Shown here: in pieces, positions 33,422 through 41,765 of the stretch
Layout of the letters: every line of letters starts with the position of its first letter
How positions within the stretch are numbered: position 1 is the first letter of the stretch
DNA from: Methanomicrobiales archaeon
GTDB lineage: Archaea; Halobacteriota; Methanomicrobia; Methanomicrobiales; Methanospirillaceae
Length of the DNA: 47,687 nucleotides
Assembly (NCBI GenBank): GCA_025350045.1
Contig: JANXYM010000028.1
Span: 1-47,687 of the forward strand
Reading direction: 5' to 3'
Position numbers and translations under genes: made by a program
The notes under the pieces: generated by a model
What the model was told of the DNA's origin: nothing
Seen by the model: the letters and a program-made list of their open reading frames with translations, nothing else
Databases searched by the model: none

Positions 33422-34801
33422 TCAGATGACCTTTACTACCATCAGGGTGATATCATCGAACTGGGGTTGCGTGCCGCTGAAGGCAAAGACAGAGCGGATA
33501 ATTTCATTCGCAATTTCCTGGGAAGAGGAATCACCGTTTTTCCGGATGATCTCAATGAGCCGGGGAACATCATACATCTCCTCCCGGTCGTTCACTGCTT
33601 CGGTGATACCATCGGTGTATAATACAATAACATCCCCCGGAAACAGGGGTAACTCCTGCTGCTCATATTCAGCATCATCCAGTGCCCCGACAGCAACACC
33701 GGTTAAAGAAAGTTCCTCAATTTCACCGGTCTTTTTCCGTAATACAATGGGGGGATTATGCCCGGCATTGACATAGGTGAGTGTCCGGGTTTCATTGTCA
33801 ATAACCCCGTAAAACAGGGTAACGAACATGCCGGTTTTTGAATTGTTCGCAATGATGGGGTTTGCAAAGGATATCACTTCTGACGGTTTTTTGAACCACA
33901 TCGCCGTGACCCTGACAACAATCCGTGACAGGGCCATGAAAAGTGCTGCCGGCACCCCTTTGCCGGATACATCGGCAATCATAATCCCCGTCCGGGTATT
34001 GCTCATGGGGATTACTTCAAGTGGCATGACATCGAAAAAGTCCCCGCCCACTTCTTTTGCCGGTATGCTTTTTGCAGCGATATCAAATCCCTGTGTTACT
34101 GGAATAGTCTCAGGAAGGAAATTTCTCTGGATCTCTGCAGCAATCTGGAGCTCGGCATCCTTTCGTGCCATCTCGAACTCCAGTTTCTCCTTCGCGAGTT
34201 TCATCCTCCGTTCACTGAGCAGGTTCTGGATGATGGTCGAGAAGATGAAGACGGCCACCATATTGGTAATAATCATGGGGATGGCAACCACGGTAAGAAT
34301 GGTAACCCACTGCGCTGCGGGTGTTGCCACGATGATCGTTATCAGTGAGACCAGAGACTCCACCAGGGCAACAAACACAACCGCAACCCGGGTTGGTACA
34401 AGCTCGCGTTTGTTGACAAGGTACATCACACCTCCGAGGAGCCCGGCAAGAACCGGGGCAACCAGCCCGGTATACATATACGGGCCACCCTGGGCGCACC
34501 GATACAATCCCCCGATCATACCGGCACCGATACCCACATACGGGCCGCAGCACAGGCCGGCAATGATCGGACCTAAGTCACGGACATTGAGAACTGCTCC
34601 GTACAGGGTAACGCCACTGATCGTCCCGTATACCGACAGGAGGCCAAAGACTGCAATAAGGAGAATCTGGGTCTTAATTGACGGTTTTTTTTCAAGAATT
34701 TCCAAAAAATAGCGGCTTCGGGTAAACAGGTACGCAAAAACGATGATCACACAGATCATCTGGAAAAGGGTGATGCTGCTCTGGACGATATTAATTTCCA
34801 T
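33422..34801 (-). CDS. 5TMR-LYT membrane sensor with SpoIIE/RsbU PP2C phosphatase
   Basis: The 459-residue protein has six N-terminal membrane helices of the LytS 5TMR type (residues 1-200). The signature is VLNVRDLGPIIAGLCCGPYV, GAGMIGGLYRCAQGGPYMYT and GLVAPVLAGLLGGVMYLVNK. A signalling helix follows (AELQIAAEIQRNFLPETIPV), then a PP2C-type phosphatase (about 240-459). Its metal-binding motifs are AKEVGGDFFDV, MIADVSGKGVPAALFMALS, YVNAGHNPP, LYTDGITEAVNDR and FDDITLMVV. All key Asp residues are present, so it should be active. The partner (anti-sigma-like or other Ser-phosphoprotein) is not in the window. It is divergent from the FabH-like gene. Confidence 0.93.
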   Translation of the reverse strand: MEINIVQSSITLFQMICVIIVFAYLFTRSRYFLEILEKKPSIKTQILLIAVFGLLSVYGTISGVTLYGAVLNVRDLGPIIAGLCCGPYVGIGAGMIGGLYRCAQGGPYMYTGLVAPVLAGLLGGVMYLVNKRELVPTRVAVVFVALVESLVSLITIIVATPAAQWVTILTVVAIPMIITNMVAVFIFSTIIQNLLSERRMKLAKEKLEFEMARKDAELQIAAEIQRNFLPETIPVTQGFDIAAKSIPAKEVGGDFFDVMPLEVIPMSNTRTGIMIADVSGKGVPAALFMALSRIVVRVTAMWFKKPSEVISFANPIIANNSKTGMFVTLFYGVIDNETRTLTYVNAGHNPPIVLRKKTGEIEELSLTGVAVGALDDAEYEQQELPLFPGDVIVLYTDGITEAVNDREEMYDVPRLIEIIRKNGDSSSQEIANEIIRSVFAFSGTQPQFDDITLMVVKVI

Positions 34802-34955
34802 CTCATCGTAAAATTCGCATCAATGATACAAAAGTATTGTGTGAAAACGTCCGTCCGTTACAGGAAAAACATACTGAACGCTTCCCCTTCCACGAACTAT
34901 TAATGCATATCACCACCTACACTGTCGATCAGGAGAGAGACATAAGGAAACGGAT

Positions 34956-35990
34956 ATGGTTTCTTCACAGGGATCCTGCAAAACAACGGTTGGTATCTCG
35001 GGATTGGGATACTACATCCCAAAAGGCACGATAACCAGTCGTGAGATGGCTCAATGGTCCGGTATACCTGAGTCCGTCTTTTCTGAAAAGATCGGCATTG
35101 AAAAAAAGCATGTTGCGGGTGCTGATGAACACCCCGCAGAGATGGGGGTACTGGCTGCCCGGCGGGCTCTGAATGATGCCGGCATCACCGCAGATGAGAT
35201 CGACATCGTCGCGTACGGGGGTCTTGGGTTCTATGATTATAATTTCTGGTCCCCTGCTGCAAAAATCCAGGACGGTATCGGGGCACACCGTGCCTATGCA
35301 TTCGAGCTTCGCAATGGCTGTAACGGGGGCAACCTGGGAATAACCGTATGCAAAGAACTCCTCCTTGGCGATCCCGACAAGAAGTATGCCCTGGTAGTAT
35401 GCAGCGACAAACTCTCCCTTGCCGTCAATTATGCCGACACAACAGCGGTTTCTGCATTCTCCTTTGCTGATGGGGCAGTTGCGGCAGTGTTAAAAAAGGA
35501 CCATCCGGCAAACCAGATCCTCTCCTATGCAAGCATATCCGATGGATCACTTGCAGATTACGTAAAGGTCCCCTGCGGCGGGACAAAACTACCCTTAACG
35601 GGTGCCTGTCCCACCAGGGAGGATTGCTACCTCCGGGTGAAGGATCCTGAGGCTCTGGATGCAATCTTCTCTCGTACGTACCTTAAAAACTATCTCAGGG
35701 TCATCCATGACGCATTGAAGAGCAGTGGATTTGCGGTAGAAGATATCGATTATATTTTTACGAACCAGGTGAAGAGGAGTATCACGGACAAGCTCCTGGG
35801 GGAACTTGGCTTGCAGGAAGCCCAGACCCTGAGAACCATGAAAGAGTATGGACACATGGGCCCGGTGGATACTCTTTTCTGTCTGGCCCTGGCACAGGAG
35901 GAAGGCAGGATTAAACCGGGGGATCTTGTTGTTCTTGCCGGCAGTGCAATCGGATTTACCTGGGCTGCAACGGTGTTAAAATACCGGTAA
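34956..35990 (+). CDS. FabH-like beta-ketoacyl synthase III homologue with Cys-Asn-His site
   Basis: The 344-residue thiolase-fold protein has the FabH layout: GISGLGYYIPKGTITSREMA at the start, active Cys122 (FELRNGCNGGNLGITV), and VVCSDKLS. At the position of the FabH catalytic His (HQAN) it has Asn270 (FTNQVKRS). At the position of the catalytic Asn (YGN) it has His300 (EYGHMGPVDTL). The acyl-binding Cys is kept while His and Asn are exchanged, so chemistry may differ, for example acyl transfer or hydrolysis rather than decarboxylating condensation. No acyl carrier protein or FAS genes are seen nearby. The start at 34956 lies after AGGAAACGG, a moderate ribosome site. Confidence 0.85.
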   Translation: MVSSQGSCKTTVGISGLGYYIPKGTITSREMAQWSGIPESVFSEKIGIEKKHVAGADEHPAEMGVLAARRALNDAGITADEIDIVAYGGLGFYDYNFWSPAAKIQDGIGAHRAYAFELRNGCNGGNLGITVCKELLLGDPDKKYALVVCSDKLSLAVNYADTTAVSAFSFADGAVAAVLKKDHPANQILSYASISDGSLADYVKVPCGGTKLPLTGACPTREDCYLRVKDPEALDAIFSRTYLKNYLRVIHDALKSSGFAVEDIDYIFTNQVKRSITDKLLGELGLQEAQTLRTMKEYGHMGPVDTLFCLALAQEEGRIKPGDLVVLAGSAIGFTWAATVLKYR

Positions 35991-36091
35991 AAGATCCGGA
36001 ATTCACCCCTATCTTTTTTTTAAATCTGAAATAATTCTCCCGGCAGGAATTTTCCCGGGGACCTCAAAAAAACGTAATTCAACAGAGGGGA

Positions 36092-37042
36092 TCACGATTG
36101 TTTTTGGGGGTTGGTTGGCCCTTCAGATGATTCCTTGAACCGGATGATGTCGGAGATACAGGAATTATAGGGTGTGGCAATGCCGAGCCGTTTTCCTGCG
36201 CTGACAACAGCACCATTCAGGTAATCGATCTCGGTCTTATGCCCGTGCAAAATATCCTGCAACATAGAAGAACTATGCCCTGCCATCACCGGAATAAGGG
36301 CTCCGTGCAGGTACCCGAGAAATACATCCGGATTTCCCCACTGGAGGGTGATGCCTTCAGCCCGGACAACCGCATAAATCTCCCTGACAATCTGATCAAT
36401 AATATGCCAGCTGTCCGGTCCTTTAAGTTTCCCGTAGGTAACACCCGTGATCGCACTGAGGGGATTTAATGAGCAGTTTATCAGGTTCTTTGACCAGAGA
36501 TTTCCCCGTATATAATCAGCAGTTTCAACAGGAATTCCTGCACGGGTCATGATATCTGCAAGACCCTGGACATCTGCATCCTGTCCTTCCGGGAACCTGC
36601 CGATTTGCATAGGACCGGCATTGGCTGTTACATGAACTTCCCGATCCCCTGCCCTGACAAATCCGGTCATCACCACGCCACCGATGACGCGATCAGAATA
36701 CCGGGAAATTATTTCCTCGTTGCCGATGCCATTCTGGAGACTTGCAACTGCACTGTTCCCCATCAGTCCTTTGTATTGCCGGCAGATAGCTTCGGTATCC
36801 TGTGATTTGGACGTGATCAGGATATAATCAAAATCCTTCTCATCAGTCACTTCGCTGACGCAGGGAAACCTGCTGGTCCCGGCACCCCAGGCACCACGGA
36901 TCAAAAGTCCCCGGGCGGAAATTGCACGGGCATAGGGTTCCCGGGTTACCGCAACCACATCTGCGACCCGGGACAGTTTTGCTGCCAGCGGGAGCCCGAC
37001 TGCTCCCGCACCGAGAATCAGTATCCTGTCCGATCGCTCCAT
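36092..37042 (-). CDS. panE: 2-dehydropantoate 2-reductase (ketopantoate reductase)
   Basis: This enzyme reduces ketopantoate to pantoate for CoA synthesis. The 316-residue protein has the N-terminal Rossmann motif ILGAGAVGLPLAAKLSR, the SKSQDTEAICRQY loop with the SLQNGIGNEE active-site region, GGVVMTGFVRAGDREVHV, and NLWSKNLINCSLNPLSAITG, which carries the catalytic Lys. The helical C-terminal domain has SSMLQDILHGHKTEIDYLNG, the family's late Glu/Asp signature. Length matches (about 300). It is convergent with the FabH-like gene and its promoter lies next to the tandem-repeat region. Confidence 0.93.
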   Translation of the reverse strand: MERSDRILILGAGAVGLPLAAKLSRVADVVAVTREPYARAISARGLLIRGAWGAGTSRFPCVSEVTDEKDFDYILITSKSQDTEAICRQYKGLMGNSAVASLQNGIGNEEIISRYSDRVIGGVVMTGFVRAGDREVHVTANAGPMQIGRFPEGQDADVQGLADIMTRAGIPVETADYIRGNLWSKNLINCSLNPLSAITGVTYGKLKGPDSWHIIDQIVREIYAVVRAEGITLQWGNPDVFLGYLHGALIPVMAGHSSSMLQDILHGHKTEIDYLNGAVVSAGKRLGIATPYNSCISDIIRFKESSEGPTNPQKQS

Positions 37043-37173
37043 AGTGTGAAATATCGTGCCTCATTGGTAATCAATCTTAACGGAGGATGATTCGAACTAA
37101 ACAGGAGATTCTGTTGAAAGCAGAAGGTTCCCGTACCACACTTACCTTTCCGTGCACCAGCCCACATTTCAAT

Positions 37174-37372
37174 CGCACCCTGCTTAAAATTCTTCAGCCA
37201 GACCTTGTTTGAAAAAACGTAACCGGAGTCTGGCTGAAAAATTTTAATCGAACCCTGATTTCAGATTTTCAGGCGCACTCTGATTTTTATTTTTCAACCA
37301 GACTTTGATTGAAAATTTCCGGGCAGACCGTGATGTTTTTTTTCGCGCGGACTTTGATCGATGATGAATTTT
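37174..37372. repeat. Eight tandem degenerate repeats with a 25-bp period
   Basis: Units begin at 37174, 37199, 37224, 37249, 37274, 37299, 37324 and 37348. Seven intervals are 25, 25, 25, 25, 25, 25 and 24 bases. Each unit starts with the core C-R-x-A-C-Y-Y-T-G, in which C1, A4, T8 and G9 are invariant in all eight and C5 in seven. About 16 bases follow that are mostly A/T, with a TGAAAATTTTCA-like palindromic middle in the best units. The period is not a multiple of three, and no frame codes through it. It looks like an array of protein-binding sites (iteron-like) on nearly one face every 2.4 helix turns. Confidence 0.75.
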
Positions 37373-37435
37373 TACCACAATAATGGAAAAACACATCCGT
37401 TTTGTGGATTGTGGGACAATTTTGTGATTGGATTG

Positions 37436-37487
37436 GGATCTGGTGCACCAGATCCTCACCAGGATCGGCATGTGCTGCACCAGCACA
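37436..37487. repeat. Three consecutive palindromes beside the tandem repeats
   Basis: GGATCTGGTGCACCAGATCC (37436-37455) is a perfect 20-bp palindrome. It overlaps GATCCT-CACC-AGGATC (37451-37466), and TGTGCTG-CAC-CAGCACA follows (37471-37487). Such dense dyad symmetry in 52 bases is unlikely by chance. The elements could be alternative hairpins in RNA, operators or a cruciform. A short ORF across them (from 37361) has no protein character. Confidence 0.7.
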
Positions 37488-37603
37488 CTGAACGTTGCTG
37501 TGTGTGCATCCATATCAACACCAGATTGGGGGTTCGGGATCTCTCCCTGCTCCGCGACAGGTTAACCTCATTCAACCGCTCAAAACCCAATTTCCAAGCT
37601 CCA

Positions 37604-37865
37604 CCCCGGAAAAACGACCCTCATATTCGCATTCCGGCAGCCTTTCCAGGGGCCGTATGGGGAAAACTACGTGGCGAAAACCGGCACGATTTAAGAGCCA
37701 TTGGTGGCCAATAGACGAGGGGCATTCCTCCCGCATTTTGGCATTTTGGGCGATTAAATTGCACCGTTTCCACGCGAACAGAAAAGAACGGGTTTGCGGG
37801 GTTTTCTAGTATAGGCCGGGTGATTAAAATTGGAAATAGGGCCTGAATTGGGCTTATTTTGACCC
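37604..37865 (+). repeat. Long direct repeat, copy 1 (left of the kinase gene)
   Basis: About 260 bases beginning CCCCGGAAAAACGACCCTCA and ending GGGCTTATTTTGACCC recur at 41431-41690 in the same orientation. The copies share long identical blocks (for example CATATTCGCATTCCGGCAGC, GAGGGGCATTCCTCCCGCAT and CCACGCGAACAGAAAAGAAC), separated by small differences and one short indel region. No frame is kept between copies and there are no terminal inverted repeats, so it is neither a gene nor a typical MITE. Confidence 0.85.
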
Positions 37866-37896
37866 ATGTCCAGGGGATTTATCCGGTTCCGTTTTC

Positions 37897-37906
37897 ACTA
37901 TAAAGA
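37897..37906 (+). promoter_or_regulatory. TATA box of the PAS-kinase gene
   Basis: CACTATAAAG lies immediately after the end of direct-repeat copy 1. It predicts transcription near 37925-37930, just before ATG 37946. An ATG at 37973 would also fit. Confidence 0.45.
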
Positions 37907-37945
37907 GAAGATCATTTACCACAATATTATCTGCTCTATCGATCA

Positions 37946-40900
37946 ATGAACAGTTATCCGATCATACGTATCATGTACCATATCCTCTATATCGATGACG
38001 AACCCTCCCTGCTCGATATTGGTAAGCGGTTTTTAGAGGAGTCCGGAGATTTCACCGTTACAAAAGCACTGAGCGCATCCGAAGCGCTCCGATTGCTCGA
38101 ACAGGAAAAATTCGATTGCATAGTCTCCGATTTCCAGATGCCGGAAATGGACGGTATCCAGCTCCTGGTTGAGGTGCGAAAACGCTTCGGACGGCTTCCC
38201 TTCATCCTTTTCACCGGCAGGGGTAGGGAAGAAGTAGTCATCCAGGCCCTGAACGAAGGGGCGGATTTCTATCTCCAGAAAGGCGGAGAACCAAAGGCAC
38301 AGTTTGCAGAACTCTCGCACAAGATCAATAGATCTGTGGGCGGCTGGCACGCGGAGGATGCACTCAGGGAGAGCGAGGATAAATACCGGTCGCTTGCGGA
38401 CAATCTGCCGGAGTATATCTTCATCCACCACGAGGGAAAACTTCTGTATGTCAGCCCGACTGTCGTAAATGTAACCGGGATGACAGCTGCAGAATTAACC
38501 CGGCGTTCCGTTATGGATTTTATTGCGCCTGAGAGCCGGGCGCTTGTTTCAGAGAGGATCCGGCAGAGTATTCTCAAGGAGCAAAGCTACCGGTACGAAG
38601 CTGCTATCCTGGTGAAAAACGGGGAGAAACGGTACGGGCTTGTGAACTCTATTCTCATCACCTACAACGGATTACCAGCGTCACTGGTAGTGGTAACGGA
38701 CATTACCGAGCGCAAGAGGGATGAGGAGGCACTCCGGGAGAGCGAGGCGCGACTCAGTAGTATCATCCGTGTCGCACCGGTGGGTATCGGTGTCGTATCA
38801 GATCGCGTCATCCAGACGGTAAACGATCGGCTTTGCCAGATGTCGGGGTACACAACGGAAGAACTCATTGGAAAATCTTCACGGATACTCTACCCGACAC
38901 AGGAGGATTTTGACTACGTTGGCAGGGAAAAATATGCACAAATTGCACAGAAAGGGTCTGGTTCTGTCGAAACCCGGTGGCAGAAGAAAGACGGGACGAT
39001 TATTGACATCCTGCTCTCATCGACACCCATCAATCCGTCAGACTTGTCTGCCGGGGTGACATTTACCGCTCTTGAGGTAACTGAGAGGAAACGAACGGAA
39101 AAAGAGTTACGCGAATCGGAAAATAAGTTTGCAACCATTTTTAAGAGTAATCCGGTATTACTTACGCTGGTCTCGGCAACTGATGGGATCTTTGTCGATG
39201 TCAATGATGCATTTTTGTCGAATACCGGGTATACCCGGGAAGAGGTGATCGGGAAAACTACCGACGAACTGGGTATTTTTGCCGATATGAATGAACATCA
39301 ACAGATGGTTTCCCTGCTCCGAACCGGGCATCGCGTTGACAGACAGGCGATACATACCCGTACAAAAAACGGAGAGACCCGTTTCTGCGAGTTTTCCTGT
39401 AGTTTCATTCTGATGGGCAGGAGACCGTACATTATCTCATCGATAGTAGATATCACGGATCGCAAAAAAGCGGAATCTGCGTTAAGAGAGAGCGAAGAAA
39501 AATTCCGGCTCCTTACCGAGAATTCTCCCGATCTTATTTTCATCCAGGACCGTGATTTGCGCTACACCTGGGTCCTTAACCCGCAACTGGGCCTCATGAC
39601 GGAGGATATGGTAGGGAAGACCGATTATGATTTCCTGACCCGGGAAGAGGCAGACAAACTGACGCTGGTTAAACGGCAGGTTCTCGTGACAGGAAAAGCC
39701 GCACCCTATGAGACATCACTTATCTCCCGGCAGGGAGGGCCCGAATATTTTGATGGGGCGTACCTTCCGAAATATGATAAAGAGGGTAAGGTCGACGGAT
39801 TGATGGGATATTTCCGGAATATCACCCATCGCAAACAGGAAGAAAAACGGATATCCGAAGTCAATAATGCATTTTTAAAATTCCGTCCTGACCCTGTTGA
39901 GAATATCAACATCCTGACCGGACTTGCAGGAAAGCTGCTGCAGGGAACCTGTGCTCTCTATAACCGGCTTGAAGGAGAAATGCTTTGTTCACTGGGGATG
40001 TGGAATACTCCCCCGGATTTTGCCCCCTGCGATCATCCTGAAGGACACATCTGTTATGATGTAATCCGGGATAGCAGCAATTCACCCACGATTATTATCA
40101 ATCTTCTTGAGTCCCCCTATGCAGAGACGGACCCTAATGTCAGACGGTACCAGTTGCAGACGTATATTGGTATTCCGGTGGGAATCGGGGGTAAATTCCT
40201 CGGATCCCTGTGCGTAGTGTACCAGCACATTTTTTCACCCTCTCCGCAGGACCTGGAGATCCTTTCCTTCCTTGCAAAAGCTATCGCGGTCGAGGATGAA
40301 CGCAGGACAGCCGTACTGGCGCTCTGCGAGAGCGAAGCAAAGCACCGCATCCTCATCGAAGAATCATCAGATCCCCTGTTTACGTTCACAGCCGGAGGTC
40401 AGTACACGTATGCCAACAAAGCCCTGGCCAAAGCGTTTGGTACACCGGTCGAGGAGATCATAGGCAAGCGAATCTGGGATTTCTTTCCCAAAGAGGAAGC
40501 GGACAAGCGCTTTGCAGCGCTGAGCCAGGTTTTTCGTACCGGTGAGAAGAGTGAAGTTGAGGGACCTGTCCGGAGGCCCGATGGTGAGGGGTATTACCTT
40601 ACGACAATTACTCCTGTTAAGGATCCGTCAGGAACGGTGATTTCTGCTATTTGCACATCCATTGACATCACCGGGCGTAAGCAGGCGGCGGATGCTCTCC
40701 GGCAGGCAAACAAAAAGTTGAACCTGTTGTCAGGAATCACCCGGCACGATATCAAGAACCAGCTCCTTTCATTAAACGGATTTCTGGAGATCTCAAAAAA
40801 GTATTTCGGTGATGCTGGAAAGATGTCAGAATTCATCACTAAAGAAGGGAAGATCACAAAAGCCATGGAACGCCAGATCGCCTTTACCAAAGAATACGAG

Positions 40901-41356
40901 TCAATTGGTGTCAAAGCCCCGGTCTGGCAGGACTGCCGCGCTCTTTTGGAAACTGCGGCAAAGCAGGCTCCGCTGGGAAAAGTCCTGGTGAAAAATGATC
41001 TGCCTGCCGGTGTTGAGATATTCGCCGACCCGCTGATTGTAAAAGTCTGTTACAATCTGATGGACAATGCAGTACGGTATGGTGAGAAGATCACGACCAT
41101 CCGGTTTTCTGTTGAGGAACGCGATGGGGATCATATTGTGGTGTGCGAAGACGATGGCGTTGGGATCCCGGCAAAAGAAAAGGAGCAGATCTTTGAAATG
41201 GGTTTTGGTAAGAATTCGGGCATGGGGCTCTTCCTCTCTGCAGAGATATTGTCCATTACGGGTATCACCATCAGTGAGACCGGTGAACCGGGCAAAGGGG
41301 CACGCTTCGAGATGGTGGTGCCAAAAGGGGCATACCGGCTCGCTGATTTGAAGTAA
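37946..41356 (+). CDS. Hybrid sensor kinase: receiver, five PAS, GAF, histidine kinase
   Basis: The 1136-residue cytosolic protein starts with a receiver domain (about 10-130; HILYIDDEPSLLD, acceptor D62 in CIVSDFQMPEMDG, then LQKGG). PAS domains follow at about 145-260, 270-390, 395-510 and 520-635, each ending in a DIT.RK-like linker. A GAF domain lies at about 650-795 (GTCALYNRLEGEMLCSLGMW, YIGIPVGIGGKFLGSLCVVY), then a fifth PAS at about 805-925. The kinase core has H934 in GITRHDIKNQLLSLNGFL, N-box NLMDNAVRYGEKI, CEDDGVGIPAKEKEQIFEMG and GMGLFLSAEIL. An N-terminal receiver places it inside a phosphorelay, receiving as well as sending. There are no membrane helices. The gene is bracketed by 260-bp direct repeats. 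The start may be ATG 37973 (MYHILYIDDE). Confidence 0.93.
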   Translation: MNSYPIIRIMYHILYIDDEPSLLDIGKRFLEESGDFTVTKALSASEALRLLEQEKFDCIVSDFQMPEMDGIQLLVEVRKRFGRLPFILFTGRGREEVVIQALNEGADFYLQKGGEPKAQFAELSHKINRSVGGWHAEDALRESEDKYRSLADNLPEYIFIHHEGKLLYVSPTVVNVTGMTAAELTRRSVMDFIAPESRALVSERIRQSILKEQSYRYEAAILVKNGEKRYGLVNSILITYNGLPASLVVVTDITERKRDEEALRESEARLSSIIRVAPVGIGVVSDRVIQTVNDRLCQMSGYTTEELIGKSSRILYPTQEDFDYVGREKYAQIAQKGSGSVETRWQKKDGTIIDILLSSTPINPSDLSAGVTFTALEVTERKRTEKELRESENKFATIFKSNPVLLTLVSATDGIFVDVNDAFLSNTGYTREEVIGKTTDELGIFADMNEHQQMVSLLRTGHRVDRQAIHTRTKNGETRFCEFSCSFILMGRRPYIISSIVDITDRKKAESALRESEEKFRLLTENSPDLIFIQDRDLRYTWVLNPQLGLMTEDMVGKTDYDFLTREEADKLTLVKRQVLVTGKAAPYETSLISRQGGPEYFDGAYLPKYDKEGKVDGLMGYFRNITHRKQEEKRISEVNNAFLKFRPDPVENINILTGLAGKLLQGTCALYNRLEGEMLCSLGMWNTPPDFAPCDHPEGHICYDVIRDSSNSPTIIINLLESPYAETDPNVRRYQLQTYIGIPVGIGGKFLGSLCVVYQHIFSPSPQDLEILSFLAKAIAVEDERRTAVLALCESEAKHRILIEESSDPLFTFTAGGQYTYANKALAKAFGTPVEEIIGKRIWDFFPKEEADKRFAALSQVFRTGEKSEVEGPVRRPDGEGYYLTTITPVKDPSGTVISAICTSIDITGRKQAADALRQANKKLNLLSGITRHDIKNQLLSLNGFLEISKKYFGDAGKMSEFITKEGKITKAMERQIAFTKEYESIGVKAPVWQDCRALLETAAKQAPLGKVLVKNDLPAGVEIFADPLIVKVCYNLMDNAVRYGEKITTIRFSVEERDGDHIVVCEDDGVGIPAKEKEQIFEMGFGKNSGMGLFLSAEILSITGITISETGEPGKGARFEMVVPKGAYRLADLK

Positions 41357-41430
41357 AACCCGATTTTTTAAAATCACCTTTGAAGAATCCGGAGGACTCT
41401 TCTCCTGTCTCATCCAATCCGGGTTCGACA

Positions 41431-41690
41431 CCCGGAAAAAACGACCCTCATATTCGCATTCCGGCAGCCTTTCCGGGGGTCGTACGGGTAAACTACGTGG
41501 CGAAAAACAGCACGATTTAAGAGCCTTTGGCGGCCACTGGGCGAGGGGCATTCCTCCCGCATTTTGGCAAATAAAGCGTTAATCAGGCGTGTTTTCCACG
41601 CGAACAGAAAAGAACGGGTTTGTGGGGTTTTCCGGTATAGATCGGAGTATCGGAATAAGAAATGGGGCATGAAACGGGCTTATTTGCCCT
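41431..41690 (+). repeat. Long direct repeat, copy 2 (right of the kinase gene)
   Basis: This is the second copy of the repeat at 37604-37865, same orientation, about 3.8 kb away. Just left of it is CCGGGTTCGACACCCGG (41419-41435), a tRNA T-arm-like hairpin that is absent from copy 1. The copies differ by scattered substitutions and a divergent patch in the middle (41572-41590), so the duplication is not very recent. Confidence 0.85.
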
Positions 41691-41735
41691 CAGGACAGTG
41701 ACCCTCAAGATCCAGGTTTCTCCGACGAGGGGCAA

Positions 41736-41760
41736 TGGGGGGATAGATACCACCCCCCCA
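41736..41760. terminator. Hairpin between the convergent kinase and Trm5-like genes
   Basis: TGGGGGG (41736-41742) can pair with CCCCCCA (41754-41760) around a loop of about 11 bases. It lies just past the stop of the Trm5-like gene (41766) and in the convergent gap. A bidirectional terminator-like role is plausible but uncertain, since archaeal termination depends mainly on T-tracts. Confidence 0.35.
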
Positions 41761-41765
41761 ATATT

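Larger units (their letters stand above)
37043..37945. other. 903-bp gene-free region holding the repeat locus
   Basis: Between the panE start and the kinase start no gene is supported. In order it contains the panE promoter region, the 25-bp tandem array (37174-37372), three palindromes (37436-37487), the first 260-bp direct repeat (37604-37865) and the kinase promoter (37897-37906). ORFs of 89 to 117 codons crossing it are Arg/Ser/His-rich and not conserved between the two direct-repeat copies. Confidence 0.6.

Noticed and set aside
37174-37372. CRISPR array
   Set aside because: The units are contiguous 25-bp degenerate repeats with no spacers of unique sequence between conserved repeats, and no cas genes are in the window.
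37604-37865. MITE or insertion sequence
   Set aside because: The repeat lacks terminal inverted repeats, clear target duplications and any transposase frame.
41358-41440. Possible tRNA gene ending in a TTCGA T-arm
   Set aside because: Only the T-arm folds. No D-arm with GG, no anticodon stem and no matching 7-bp acceptor stem can be drawn upstream.
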